Source: Bradyrhizobium sp. Y36
GTDB taxonomy: Bacteria; Pseudomonadota; Alphaproteobacteria; Rhizobiales; Xanthobacteraceae
Direction of reading: 5' to 3'
Length of the DNA: 64,000 bases
Assembly (NCBI RefSeq): GCF_002531575.1
Contig: NZ_NWTI01000022.1
Coordinates: 1 to 64,000, forward strand
Shown here: piece after piece, positions 1-8,323 of the stretch
Layout of the letters: every line of letters starts with the position of its first letter
Numbering within the stretch: position 1 is the stretch's first letter
The notes under the pieces: model-generated
Database searches by the model: none
What the model was told of the DNA's origin: nothing
What the model saw: only the letters and a program-made list of their open reading frames with translations
Program-made: the position numbers and the translations under genes

Positions 1-227
1 TCAACGCGCTCACGGCCCTCAACCAGCAGCTCGAAGCAGCCAGCAAGCGACTAAAGAACCCACATCCGCATAGTCTCGCCTGGGCCGCATGGATCCTCGG
101 CCGCCTCGGTGGCTGGGATGGCTACCCTTCGTCCAAGCCGCCGGGCCCGATCACCTTCAAAAACGGCCTCGAATACTTCCGCGCCGTCGCAGCAGGATGG
201 AGCCTCAGAGATACGTGCATGCCCTAG
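1..227 (+). mobile_element. IS4-family transposase, C-terminal part (cut by window edge)
   Basis: An open frame runs from the window edge (first complete codon at 3) to a TAG at 225-227 and gives 74 residues. The motifs LGRLGGWDGY, then SKPPGPITFKNGLEYF, match the C-terminal dimerisation region of IS4/Tn5-type transposases, where a R/KPPGPIT-type segment precedes the terminus. The N-terminus and DDE core lie outside the window, so it is unknown whether the element is intact. No terminal inverted repeat could be identified between its stop and the neighbouring minus-strand gene 27 bp away. Family assignment is fairly secure; activity is unknown. Confidence 0.7.
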
Positions 228-254
228 TGCGTTCGCAGGGACGACAGCGGTGGT

Positions 255-1025
255 TTACCGCAACACCCGGTCCAGCACCGGCAGCCCGGCAATCACCGCT
301 ATCGCAATCAGCGCATAGCAGATGCCGCGAAACACTTTTTCGCTGGCACGTCCGAACAGCGAGGCGCCGAAGGCGACGCCGAGCGCATAGACCGGCCCGA
401 CGATCAGCGAGAGCACGAGTGACTCGCGCGAGATCAGCCCCGTGGATGCGTAACTGATCATCGAGAACAGATCGGACGCGCCGAAGAACAGCACGATGTT
501 GGCGCGCGCGACGATCGGCGCGATCGGGCGTCCCAGCCAGTAGCCGACGATCGGCGGGCCGCCGGTCTGCGCGAGGCCGCTGCAGAAGCCCGAGAGGCCA
601 CCAATACCGACCGAGAGCCAGGCATGGTCCTTGCCGCGATAGCGCCAGCCCGAGAGCAGCAGAAGCAGCAGCGCGGCGACGAAGCAGGAGATGATCCAGC
701 GCGTGGTGACGGGCTCGAGCACGCTGAGGAAATAAGTGCCGACGGGGACGCCGACCAGCGCGCCCAGCACGATCACGGCGGTCGCCTTGCGGTCCGCCTT
801 GCGCCAGGCGTCCGGCAGAAGCGGCGCCGCCGCGACGAAATCGATGACGAGCAGGAGCGCTGCGACCAGCCGCGGCGCTGCGATGCTGCTGGCCAGCGGC
901 ATGAAGATCAGCGCCGATCCGAAACCGGAGAAGCCGCGGGCGGTGCCCGAAACGAAGGCGACGGCGCAGAGCGCCATCGCAATGGTGAGGCTGACATCCT
1001 TCGGAAGGAAATCCGCGAAGGTCAT
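255..1025 (-). CDS. TauE/SafE-family sulfite/anion exporter
   Basis: The product is a 256-residue, very hydrophobic protein with about eight predicted membrane segments arranged as two related halves, the layout of the TauE/SafE (DUF81) permease family. A glycine-rich first repeat (RGFSGFGSALIFMPL) and a second repeat (SGFCSGLAQTGGPPIVGYWL) are the family signatures. Members export sulfite, sulfoacetate or other anions across the inner membrane; the substrate here cannot be told. Its ATG overlaps the stop of pheT by 4 nt on the same strand, so it is probably translated by coupling as the last gene of the pheST transcript. No functional tie to tRNA charging is evident. Confidence 0.85.
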   Translation of the reverse strand: MTFADFLPKDVSLTIAMALCAVAFVSGTARGFSGFGSALIFMPLASSIAAPRLVAALLLVIDFVAAAPLLPDAWRKADRKATAVIVLGALVGVPVGTYFLSVLEPVTTRWIISCFVAALLLLLLSGWRYRGKDHAWLSVGIGGLSGFCSGLAQTGGPPIVGYWLGRPIAPIVARANIVLFFGASDLFSMISYASTGLISRESLVLSLIVGPVYALGVAFGASLFGRASEKVFRGICYALIAIAVIAGLPVLDRVLR

Positions 1026-3430
1026 CCGCGCAGGACGCCGCCGGTCTTCTTCGTGACCTCGGCGACGATCTTCGCCGCGACGGCTTCGATCTCCTGATCA
1101 GTCAAGGTCTTCTCGCGCGGCTGGAGCGTAACCGCGACCGCGATCGACTTCTTGCCGTCGTCGATGCCCTTGCCCTCGTAGACGTCGAAGACGTTCACGC
1201 CGGTAATCAGCTTCTTGTCGACACCCTGCGCGGCACGCACGATGTCGGCGGCCTTTACGCCGCGGTCGACGATGAAGGCGAAGTCGCGGGACACGGGCTG
1301 GAACGCCGACAGCTCGATCACGGGTTTTGCGCGGGTCGGCTTCTTCTTGGCCTCGGGGATACGGTCGAGGATCACCTCGAACACGACAAGCGGACCGTCG
1401 GCGCCGAGGGCTTCCAGCGCGCGCGGATGCACTTCGCCGAAAGTGCCGAGCACGTTTTGCGGTCCGATCTGGATCGTGCCGGAGCGGCCGGGATGCAGCC
1501 ATTTCGGGCCGCCGGCGACGATCTGCAGGGCCTGCATCGGCGCGCCGCTTGCTGCCAGCACCGCCAGCGCATCGGCCTTGGCGTCGAACACATCGGCCTG
1601 CGCCGAGCCGGTCCAGTGCCGTCCGAGACCTTCGGACGACGCAAAGCCGCGGCGAACACCGCTTGCCGCCAGGAACTGGTCCTGCGGGCGATCGCCCTTG
1701 AAGATCTGACCGACCTCGAACAGCGCGACATCGCTCACGCCGCGATTGGCGTTGGCTTGAGCCGCCGCGATCAGGCCCGCGAGCAAGGTCGGGCGCATGT
1801 CGGAGAGGTCAGATGCGATCGGGTTGGCAACTTCGAGCTCGCGCTGGCCGCCTCCGAACAATTCGGCAGCAGTCTTGGTGATGAACGACCAGGTCACCGC
1901 CTCGATGCTGCCGCGGCTTGCCAGCGCGCGCCGGGCGCGGCGGGTGCGCAGCTGCAGCGGCGTCAGCACCGGCTTGCGTGCGTCCTCGCCACGCTCGAAC
2001 GGCGTCATCGGCACCTTGTCGACGCCGAAGATGCGGACGATCTCCTCGACGATGTCGGCTTTGCCATGCACGTCCGAGCGCCACGAGGGCACCGCCACCT
2101 TCACGACCGGGCCCGGGCCCGCCATCATGAAGCCGAGATGCGCCAGGATGCGTTTCATCTCCGGCTGCGGCACCTCGATGCCGGAGAGGCGCTTGACCTC
2201 GGTCACAGGGAATTCGATCACGCGGTCGTCGCCGAAGGATTTGCCGACCACGACGGTCTCGGATGGCGTGCCGCCGCACATCTCCATCACGAGCTTCGTC
2301 GCGAGTTCGAGGCCGGGAACCATGAAGGCCGGATCGACGCCGCGCTCGAAGCGGTAGCGCGCGTCCGAGCTGATGCCGAGCTTGCGGCCGGTCTGGGCGA
2401 TGTTGATCTCGTTCCACAGCGCCGATTCGATCAGAACGTCGGTTGTGGTCTCGTCGCAGCCCGAGGCCTCGCCGCCCATGATGCCGGCGAGCGATTCGAC
2501 GCCGTGCTCGTCGGCGATGACGCAAACAGCGGGATCGAGATTGTAGGTGCGGCCGTCGAGCGCGAGCAGCGTCTCGCCGTCGCGCGCGCGGCGCACGACG
2601 AGATTGCCCTTCACCTTCTTGGCGTCGAACACGTGCAGCGGGCGCGCGCGGTCGTAGGTCATGAAGTTGGTGATGTCGACCAGCGCGTTGATCGGGCGCA
2701 GGCCGATCGCGGTCAGCCGCTTTTGCAGCCATTCCGGCGACGGTCCATTCTTCACGCCGCGCACGAGGCGAAGCGCGAAACCTGGACACAATTTGGCGTC
2801 TTCGACCGTGACGTTCACGGGACAAGGGAACTCGCCCTTGATCGGCTTGATGGTGGGGTCCTTGAACTTGCCCATGTCGGCGGCGGCGAGGTCGCGCGCA
2901 ATGCCGTGCACGCCGGTGCAGTCCTGCCGGTTCGGCGTCAGATTGATCTCGACCACGGGATCGCCGAGGCCGGCCCATGCCGCGTAGGCTGCACCAACAG
3001 GCGCATCGGCGGGCAATTCCATGATGCCGTCATGGTCGTTGGAGATCTGCAGCTCGGCGGCCGAGCACAGCATGCCGCGGCTCTCGACGCCGCGGATCGT
3101 GCCGACGCCGAGCGTGATGTCCTTGCCGGGAATGTAGGTGCCGGGCGGCGAGAACACGCTGACGAGGCCCGCACGCGCATTCGGCGCACCGCACACGACC
3201 TGCACCGGCGCGCCACCGTCGCCGGTGTCGACCATGCAGACGCGCAGGCGATCCGCATTCGGATGCTGCTCGGCCGAGACCACCTTCGCAATGGTGAAGG
3301 GCTTCAGCGCCTTCGCCTTGTCCTCGATGTTCTCGACCTCGAGCCCGATCATGGTGAGCTTCTCGGCGAGCCTGTCGAGCGTCTCGTCGGTCTCGAGATG
3401 ATCCTTCAGCCAGGAGAGGGTGAATTTCAC
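1022..3430 (-). CDS. pheT: Phenylalanine--tRNA ligase beta subunit
   Basis: This 802-residue protein is the beta chain of the alpha2beta2 phenylalanyl-tRNA synthetase in the cytoplasm. The order of domains is the bacterial one: an N-terminal tRNA-binding OB fold (about 40-150), the B3/B4 editing domain (about 200-400, with the DITN motif), B5, a catalytic-like core, and a C-terminal ferredoxin-like anticodon-binding domain (about 705-800, starting near AFQPVSRDFAF). The length is normal. It starts with GTG, and that codon overlaps the pheS stop as GTGA, so translation is coupled to pheS. The downstream transporter gene overlaps its end by 4 nt. Confidence 0.97.
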   Translation of the reverse strand: MKFTLSWLKDHLETDETLDRLAEKLTMIGLEVENIEDKAKALKPFTIAKVVSAEQHPNADRLRVCMVDTGDGGAPVQVVCGAPNARAGLVSVFSPPGTYIPGKDITLGVGTIRGVESRGMLCSAAELQISNDHDGIMELPADAPVGAAYAAWAGLGDPVVEINLTPNRQDCTGVHGIARDLAAADMGKFKDPTIKPIKGEFPCPVNVTVEDAKLCPGFALRLVRGVKNGPSPEWLQKRLTAIGLRPINALVDITNFMTYDRARPLHVFDAKKVKGNLVVRRARDGETLLALDGRTYNLDPAVCVIADEHGVESLAGIMGGEASGCDETTTDVLIESALWNEINIAQTGRKLGISSDARYRFERGVDPAFMVPGLELATKLVMEMCGGTPSETVVVGKSFGDDRVIEFPVTEVKRLSGIEVPQPEMKRILAHLGFMMAGPGPVVKVAVPSWRSDVHGKADIVEEIVRIFGVDKVPMTPFERGEDARKPVLTPLQLRTRRARRALASRGSIEAVTWSFITKTAAELFGGGQRELEVANPIASDLSDMRPTLLAGLIAAAQANANRGVSDVALFEVGQIFKGDRPQDQFLAASGVRRGFASSEGLGRHWTGSAQADVFDAKADALAVLAASGAPMQALQIVAGGPKWLHPGRSGTIQIGPQNVLGTFGEVHPRALEALGADGPLVVFEVILDRIPEAKKKPTRAKPVIELSAFQPVSRDFAFIVDRGVKAADIVRAAQGVDKKLITGVNVFDVYEGKGIDDGKKSIAVAVTLQPREKTLTDQEIEAVAAKIVAEVTKKTGGVLRG

Positions 3431-4509
3431 GAGCTCAGCCCTCCGGCAAGCGTTGGCACTTCGAGCGGCTTGAAGCCGTAATGGGACAGCCAGCGGACGT
3501 CGCTGTCGAACAGCTGGCGGAGATCCGCGATGCCGTATTTCAACATGGCAATGCGGTCGATGCCCATGCCCCAGGCAAAGCCCTGGTACTCGTCGGGATC
3601 GATGCCGCAGGCGCGCAGCACGTTCGGATGCACCATGCCGCAGCCGAGAATCTCGAGCCAGTCCTCACCCTCGCCGAAGCGGATCTCGCCCTTGTCGCGG
3701 CGGCACTGGATGTCGACTTCCAGCGACGGCTCGGTGAACGGGAAGAACGACGGGCGGAAGCGCATGTTGATGTGGTCGACCTCGAAGAACGCCTTGCAGA
3801 ACTCGTGCAGGATCCATTTGAGGTGGCCGAGATGCGAGGTCTTGTCGATGACGAGGCCTTCGACCTGGTGGAATTGCGGCGTGTGGGTTGCGTCCGAGTC
3901 GATACGGTAGGTGCGGCCCGGGCAGATCACGCGGATCGGCGGCTTCTGACTCAGCATGGTGCGCACCTGCACCGGCGAGGTGTGGGTTCGCAGCAGCATG
4001 CGCGAGCCGTCGTCCTTCGGATGGAAGAAGAACGTGTCGTGCATCTCGCGCGCCGGGTGACCTTCCGGGAAGTTCAGCTTGGTGAAGTTGTAGTCGTCGG
4101 TCTCGATGTCGGGGCCTTCGGCGACCGAGAATCCCATGTCGGCGAAGATCGTGGTCAGCTCGTCCCAGACCTGGCTCAGCGGATGGATGCGGCCGGCTTC
4201 GGTCGGCGCCTCGCGCAGCGGCAGCGTGACGTCGACGGTCTCGGACGCAAGCCGGGCATCGAGCGCGGCCGATTTCAGCACGTCGCGCTTTGCGGCGAGC
4301 GCCTCGGTGACCTTGTCCTTGGCCTGGTTGATCGCCGCGCCCTGCGTCTTGCGCTCGTCGGGCGACATCTTGCCGAGCGTGGCGAGCAGCGCGGAGATCG
4401 AGCCCTTCTTGCCGAGCGCTGCGACACGCACGGCTTCGAGCGCGGCTTCATCGCCGGCGGCGGCGATCTGGTCGAGGATGGATGTTTCGAGCGTTGCGAG
4501 GTCGGACAC
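3427..4509 (-). CDS. pheS: Phenylalanine--tRNA ligase alpha subunit
   Basis: This is the catalytic alpha subunit of phenylalanyl-tRNA synthetase. I chose the GTG at 4507-4509, which gives the usual 360-residue length and an N-terminus beginning (M)SDLATLE; an in-frame frame extends to 4569, but those residues are not family-like. The N-terminal coiled coil spans about 1-90. Class II motifs are visible: motif 1 region near HTSPVQ (176-181), motif 2 at 250-262 (RFRPSFFPFTEPS) and motif 3 GMGIDR (314-319). Its stop overlaps the pheT start by 4 nt. It belongs to the infC-rpmI-rplT-pheST neighbourhood, but a plus-strand gene separates it from rplT. Confidence 0.95.
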   Translation of the reverse strand: MSDLATLETSILDQIAAAGDEAALEAVRVAALGKKGSISALLATLGKMSPDERKTQGAAINQAKDKVTEALAAKRDVLKSAALDARLASETVDVTLPLREAPTEAGRIHPLSQVWDELTTIFADMGFSVAEGPDIETDDYNFTKLNFPEGHPAREMHDTFFFHPKDDGSRMLLRTHTSPVQVRTMLSQKPPIRVICPGRTYRIDSDATHTPQFHQVEGLVIDKTSHLGHLKWILHEFCKAFFEVDHINMRFRPSFFPFTEPSLEVDIQCRRDKGEIRFGEGEDWLEILGCGMVHPNVLRACGIDPDEYQGFAWGMGIDRIAMLKYGIADLRQLFDSDVRWLSHYGFKPLEVPTLAGGLSS

Positions 4510-4659
4510 TGTCAAATCCTTGGCTCCAAATTCGGCTGGGTTGTCGCCGCCGGAAGGCGGTAACGTCAAGCGAAAAGCCGGTCATTCCGGGCCTGGAACG
4601 GCTGGGTTGAACCTCACGCGGGGGCTTGGGACCAACGACGGTACGAGGAGACTTTCGCG

Positions 4660-5085
4660 ATGCTTTCCAGGTCCAGTCCTGCCGTTGCTCTTGCCGTTCT
4701 GGCGGTCGTCCTGCCGGTCGCAGGCACCCCTGCGCGCGCCATGGTGTGCATGGAGACGTCCATGACGCTGGATGAGGTCGTCGACACCATCAACAAGCAG
4801 AAGGGCTGCGACAGCGCGATGAAGGTGTTTCAGGATTGCCAGTTGACGGCGAGCGGGGACGTCCAGCTCGGCGCCGCCGTCGAAAAGAAGTGCGAGGCGG
4901 ACTTCCTGCCCGGTCTCAACACGGCGCAGCAGCAGGCATACAAACGCGAGATGCGCGTCTGCGATCAGAAGTACCGGAACAAGTCCGGCACCATGTATCT
5001 CTCGTTTGCAGCTTTTTGCCGGGCGGAGGTCGCCCAGCGCTACTCGCAACGCGCGCTGAAGGCTGCGGGCCAGAGGGCCCGCTAG
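4660..5085 (+). CDS. Small exported protein of unknown function
   Basis: The product has 141 residues and begins with a clear Sec signal peptide (LSRSSP, then a hydrophobic AVALAVLAVVLPVAG, then a TPARA cleavage site). The mature part of about 115 residues is polar and has several cysteines (VCMET, GCDS, DCQL, KKCEADF, VCDQKY, FCRAEV), suggesting a disulfide-bonded periplasmic protein. I recognise no domain. The gene lies on the opposite strand inside the otherwise minus-strand pheS-rplT interval, divergent from pheS and convergent with rplT. The ATG follows a purine-rich GAGGAG stretch at about 4644-4650, a plausible ribosome-binding site. Confidence 0.75.
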   Translation: MLSRSSPAVALAVLAVVLPVAGTPARAMVCMETSMTLDEVVDTINKQKGCDSAMKVFQDCQLTASGDVQLGAAVEKKCEADFLPGLNTAQQQAYKREMRVCDQKYRNKSGTMYLSFAAFCRAEVAQRYSQRALKAAGQRAR

Positions 5086-5124
5086 CGCGCGAGCCTCAGG
5101 CCGCAACAGGCGGCCTTGGCCGCC

Positions 5125-5484
5125 TTACGCCGCGAGAGCGGCCTTGGCCTTCTCGGCGATCGCCTGGAACGCCGCAGGCTCGCTGATCGCGAGATCCGAC
5201 AGCACCTTGCGGTCCACGGTGATCCCCGACTTGGCCATGCCGTCGATGAACTTGCTGTAGGTCAGGCCGAACGGACGGACGGCCGCGTTGATGCGCTGGA
5301 TCCAGAGCGCGCGGAACGTCCGCTTCTTACGCTTGCGGTCGCGGAAGGCGTATTGCTGGGCCTTCTCCACGGCCGGCTTCGCGGCGCGGATGGTGTTCTT
5401 GCGGCGGCCGTAGAAGCCCTTGGCGGCCTTGTAGACTTTCTTGTGCTTGGCGTGGGCGGTCACACCGCGTTTGACGCGTGCCAT
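5125..5484 (-). CDS. rplT: 50S ribosomal protein L20
   Basis: This 119-residue basic protein is bacterial L20, a primary 23S rRNA-binding protein needed for early 50S assembly. It begins MARVKRGVTAHAKHKKV and keeps the YGRRKNT segment and the C-terminal globular half with KFIDGMAKSGI. In enterobacteria L20 represses the rpmI-rplT mRNA; I cannot show that here. It lies 90 nt downstream of rpmI on the same strand and the two are surely co-transcribed. A GC-rich hairpin at 5109-5124, just past its stop, may mark the transcript end. Confidence 0.98.
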   Translation of the reverse strand: MARVKRGVTAHAKHKKVYKAAKGFYGRRKNTIRAAKPAVEKAQQYAFRDRKRKKRTFRALWIQRINAAVRPFGLTYSKFIDGMAKSGITVDRKVLSDLAISEPAAFQAIAEKAKAALAA

Positions 5485-5574
5485 GACGAATATCCTTCAG
5501 AGATGACTTGTTTTCGGATCGCCGCGACAGACGCGGCGGAGCTGGCAATGATCTTGGACGATCGCTGGACGCGA

Positions 5575-5775
5575 TCAGGCGTTCGGCAAGAAGTACTTCT
5601 TGACGTTGTCGCCGTCGGTCTTGAACAGCACCGCGGTGCCGCGCAGCTGACGGATCTGCTTCTTCGTCCGCTTGATCATGCCGTGACGCTTGCCGCGATG
5701 GGCGAACATCACTTTGCCGGTGGCAGTCACCTTGAAGCGCTTTTTGGCGCCCGATTTGGTCTTCAGCTTGGGCAT
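5575..5775 (-). CDS. rpmI: 50S ribosomal protein L35
   Basis: The 66-residue, lysine- and arginine-rich product is L35 (MPKLKTKSGAKKRFK start, then HRGKRHGMIKRTKKQIRQLRG). It has the standard length and is a small surface protein of the large ribosomal subunit. The start is preceded by TAGGAGAG, a strong Shine-Dalgarno sequence (5776-5784 on the plus strand). It is the first gene of an rpmI-rplT unit; infC lies further upstream but has its own terminator and a plus-strand gene in between. Confidence 0.98.
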   Translation of the reverse strand: MPKLKTKSGAKKRFKVTATGKVMFAHRGKRHGMIKRTKKQIRQLRGTAVLFKTDGDNVKKYFLPNA

Positions 5776-6047
5776 TTGGCTCTCCTAATGGCCACAGAAC
5801 TCCGCCCGCGAAGGCGGCTGGCCGTCAAAAATGCTCGTTAGAGCGTTGATTGTGCTCAGGTTTTTGCGAACAAGCGCAAAGCCCGCACGAAACACCGCCA
5901 CGGCAGCCCTTAATCAGCCGGGCGATGAAGGCCGGGCTTATGACAGGAAACGGGCGAATTGGCAACGATGAACCGGTGGAACCTGGCCGCCGACTATTCG
6001 GAATTGCTACCTTCATGTCCAAGTTTGTCGCCTGGAGCAGGACCAAA
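5776..6047. other. Divergent intergenic region between rpmI and an exported-protein gene
   Basis: These 272 bases hold no convincing gene. An open frame beginning at 5850 on the plus strand runs into the downstream gene, but its N-terminal residues look non-coding. Being divergent, the region must carry the promoter of rpmI-rplT on the minus strand and that of the glycine-rich exported protein on the plus strand. I could not pick out a clean -35/-10 pair. Confidence 0.5.
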
Positions 6048-6452
6048 ATGGCTCATTTCCCCCAATCGCTTTCGTCTCTGACCGATTTTGCTCGCCCGCG
6101 CCATCTGGCGCTGCTCGCCGTGCTCGCCACGGCCGCGCTGCCATCGACGGCCGACGCCCGCGGCGCCGGCTATGACGGCATCTGGAACGTCACTTTCGCC
6201 ACCACACGGGGCAATTGCAGTTCCGGCTACAGCGTTCCCTTCAGTGTCACCGGCAGCCGGGTCTCCTCCGCCGGCGGAGGCCGGGTTTCCGGCAGGGTCA
6301 ATCGCGGCGGCGCCGTCGCCGTCCAGGTCTCGGTCGGCGCCTCCCATGCCAGCGGCGGCGGCCGGCTCGCCGGCGTGAACGGCGCCGGCTCCTGGAAGGG
6401 TGTCATTTCCGGCGACCAGTGCAGCGGCACCTGGCAGGCGACGCGGACGTAG
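6048..6452 (+). CDS. Glycine-rich exported protein, unknown function
   Basis: From the ATG at 6048 the product has 134 residues; this start has a GGAGCAGG ribosome-binding site 6 nt upstream, whereas the ATG at 6015 and the longer frame from 5850 do not. An N-terminal hydrophobic stretch after a basic segment (RPRHLALLAVLATAAL) ending in STADARG looks like a signal peptide. The mature part (about 85 residues) begins YDGIWNVTF and is rich in Gly, Ser and Val, with two cysteines. That WNV...G...W pattern recurs in small rhizobial proteins of unknown role, so a beta-rich secreted domain is likely. It is convergent with infC. Confidence 0.7.
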   Translation: MAHFPQSLSSLTDFARPRHLALLAVLATAALPSTADARGAGYDGIWNVTFATTRGNCSSGYSVPFSVTGSRVSSAGGGRVSGRVNRGGAVAVQVSVGASHASGGGRLAGVNGAGSWKGVISGDQCSGTWQATRT

Positions 6453-6537
6453 TTCGCCGGGAAGGTGGTGCGCGCCTCCTCCGCCTGCAGGGGTGAGGCG
6501 GGAGGGGTGCAGTGCCTGCGGTTTGCGCCTCGCCCAC

Positions 6538-6573
6538 AACAAAACGGCCCGCCGGAGATCCGGACGGGCCGTT
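6538..6573 (-). terminator. Intrinsic terminator of infC
   Basis: A perfect 9-bp inverted repeat (AACGGCCCG at 6543-6551 and its complement at 6565-6573) has further pairing inside it. On the minus strand it is followed by TTTTGTTG, the U-run expected of a rho-independent terminator. It sits 28 bp past the infC stop, which implies that much infC transcription ends here rather than reading into rpmI-rplT. Confidence 0.75.
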
Positions 6574-6600
6574 GAATTCTTCAGTCCTAGACGGCAGCCG

Positions 6601-7140
6601 TCAGCGCGGCGCCAGCACCATGACGACCTGACGGCCCTCGAAGCGCGCGTCCTGCTCGACCTTGGCGAGCTCGGCCACGTCAGTCTTGATCTTGTCCAGC
6701 AGCTTGGTGCCGATCTCCTGGTGCGCCATTTCGCGGCCGCGATAGCGCAGCGTGATCTTGACCTTGTCGCCTTCCTCGAAGAACCGCTGCATTGCGCGCA
6801 TCTTCACGTCGTAATCGTGGTCGTCGATCATCGGGCGGAGCTTGATCTCCTTGATCTCGACGATCTTCTGCCGCTTGCGGGCTTCGGCAGCTTTTTTCTG
6901 GGCGGAATACTTATACTTCCCGTAGTCCATGATCTTGCAGACGGGAGGGCTGGTATTCGGCGAAATCTCGACCAGATCCATGCCGGCTTCCTGGGCCATG
7001 CGGATGGCAACGACGGTCTCGACCGTGCCTTTGTTGTCACCGGTCTGATCGATCAGCTGGATCTGCGCATTGCGAATATCATCATTGATGCGCGGCCCGT
7101 CTTTGCTGGCAACGGGCGGGGCTTTATTGGGACGGCGAAT
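6601..7140 (-). CDS. infC: Translation initiation factor IF-3 with an AUU start codon
   Basis: IF-3 binds the 30S subunit, blocks premature 50S joining and rejects wrong start codons. The 179-residue product has the IF-3 N-domain (INDDIRNAQIQLID), the linker (CKIMDYGKYKY) and the C-domain (about 95-179). No ATG or GTG fits the family length. The N-terminus IRRPNKAPP falls on an ATT codon at 7138-7140, with GGAG 9 nt upstream. AUU starts are the known basis of IF-3 autoregulation in other bacteria. The frame stays open up to 7206, but those residues are not family-like. Confidence 0.93.
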   Translation of the reverse strand: MRRPNKAPPVASKDGPRINDDIRNAQIQLIDQTGDNKGTVETVVAIRMAQEAGMDLVEISPNTSPPVCKIMDYGKYKYSAQKKAAEARKRQKIVEIKEIKLRPMIDDHDYDVKMRAMQRFFEEGDKVKITLRYRGREMAHQEIGTKLLDKIKTDVAELAKVEQDARFEGRQVVMVLAPR

Positions 7141-7391
7141 GGGTGGTTCTCCAAGGTTGTGAAAGAAGCGGCTATCTTGAAGGAAGATGCGGTTGCCGGC
7201 AAGCAAGTCGCTCGTGCGGCAAGCGAAAAACCGTCAAATGCGAGGCATTTTAGTCACGCCGGGGCACGCTGATCGACATAGACACCTTGCTTCTGTTCCG
7301 CAAGCGTCCCAAAGGGCCAATGCCACACGTCCGGCCGCGTCGCTGGAGGCGCCCCTGACAGCTCAAACTGCAAAACCAGAGTAAACGTTCC

Positions 7392-8186
7392 ATGACCGAT
7401 GCAATTGCCGATGCCGTGCTCGACTTCATCGAATTGGGCGAGGGCCCGGCCGCACGCAGGATCGCGGTGCGCCACCGTGCCGGGAAGGGTCCGGGGCCCG
7501 GCCTGGTCTGGCTGGGCGGATTCAAGTCGGACATGCAGGGCGGCAAGGCGGTGGCGCTGGATGGCTGGGCCCGCGATCACGGCCGCGCAATGGTCCGGTT
7601 CGACTATTCCGGCCACGGCGAATCCAGCGGTGATTTCGCCGACGGAACCATTGGCAGCTGGCTCGAGGATAGTGTCGCGGTATTCGAACGCTTTTGCGAC
7701 GGTCCGCAGGTCCTGATCGGCTCATCCATGGGCGGCTGGATGGCGCTGCTGCTCGCGCGCGAGATCAAGAAGCGGTCCAGCAAGGGATCACTGGCTGGCC
7801 TCGTGCTGATCGCGCCGGCACCCGACTTCACCGAAGAGCTGATGTGGAAGAAGTTTCCGCCCGCGGTGCAGAAGGAAATCGAGAGCAAAGGCTTCTGGCT
7901 GCGGCCGTCGGACTACGGCGACGGTTCGCCCTATCCGATCACGCGGAACCTGATCGAGGAGGGGCGCAATCACCTCGTGCTCGGCAGCGCCATCGATCTC
8001 GGCTGTCCCGTCCGCATCCTGCAGGGTGCGCAGGACCCTGACGTGCCCTGGCAGCACGCCTTCGCGCTGACGCATCGCCTGCCGGCCGACGACGTCGTGC
8101 TGACCATGATCCAGGACGGCGACCACCGCCTCTCCCGCCCGCAGGACATCGCGCGCATTCTTGCCGCGGTGGCGGAGATCGGGTGA
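7392..8186 (+). CDS. Alpha/beta hydrolase
   Basis: This 264-residue cytoplasmic protein has the alpha/beta hydrolase pattern: an oxyanion segment VWLGGFKSDM (39-48), DYSGHGESSG (71-80), a nucleophile elbow GSSMGGW with Ser112, and probable acid and base residues in the GAQDPDVPW and DGDHRLS segments near the C-terminus. It resembles the small serine hydrolases related to acyl-peptide and palmitoyl-protein esterases. The substrate cannot be inferred. The gene is divergent from infC with about 250 bp between, and it is followed by a 100-bp interspersed repeat. Its start is a simple ATG with a weak ribosome-binding site. Confidence 0.85.
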   Translation: MTDAIADAVLDFIELGEGPAARRIAVRHRAGKGPGPGLVWLGGFKSDMQGGKAVALDGWARDHGRAMVRFDYSGHGESSGDFADGTIGSWLEDSVAVFERFCDGPQVLIGSSMGGWMALLLAREIKKRSSKGSLAGLVLIAPAPDFTEELMWKKFPPAVQKEIESKGFWLRPSDYGDGSPYPITRNLIEEGRNHLVLGSAIDLGCPVRILQGAQDPDVPWQHAFALTHRLPADDVVLTMIQDGDHRLSRPQDIARILAAVAEIG

Positions 8187-8201
8187 AGTGGTCCTACTCG
8201 C

Positions 8202-8304
8202 TGTCATTGCCCGCGAAGGCGGGCAATCCAGTATTCCAGAGACGGCAGCAATCGAACCGAGAAGCCGCGGCGTACTGGATGCCCCGCCTTCGCGGGGCAT
8301 GACG
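8202..8304. repeat. Interspersed palindromic repeat, family A (copy 1)
   Basis: This roughly 103-bp element begins with a GC-rich hairpin (TGCCCGCGAAGGCGGGCA) and ends with another (GCCCCGCCTTCGCGGGGC). Between them it shares the core GCCGCGGCGTACTGGAT with the copy at 9717-9819. It is non-coding and fills the gap between two plus-strand genes. Confidence 0.75.
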
Positions 8305-8323
8305 AACACCTGGAGACACGCCA

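Noticed and set aside
1427..3481. 684-codon open frame antisense to pheT
   Set aside because: It mirrors pheT exactly. Its product is rich in His, Arg, Asp and Gly with no recognisable domain, as expected of the complementary frame of a high-GC gene.
5850..6047. Longer N-terminus for the glycine-rich exported protein
   Set aside because: It would put about 66 polar residues before the signal peptide. The ATG at 6048 has a good ribosome-binding site and gives a proper export signal.
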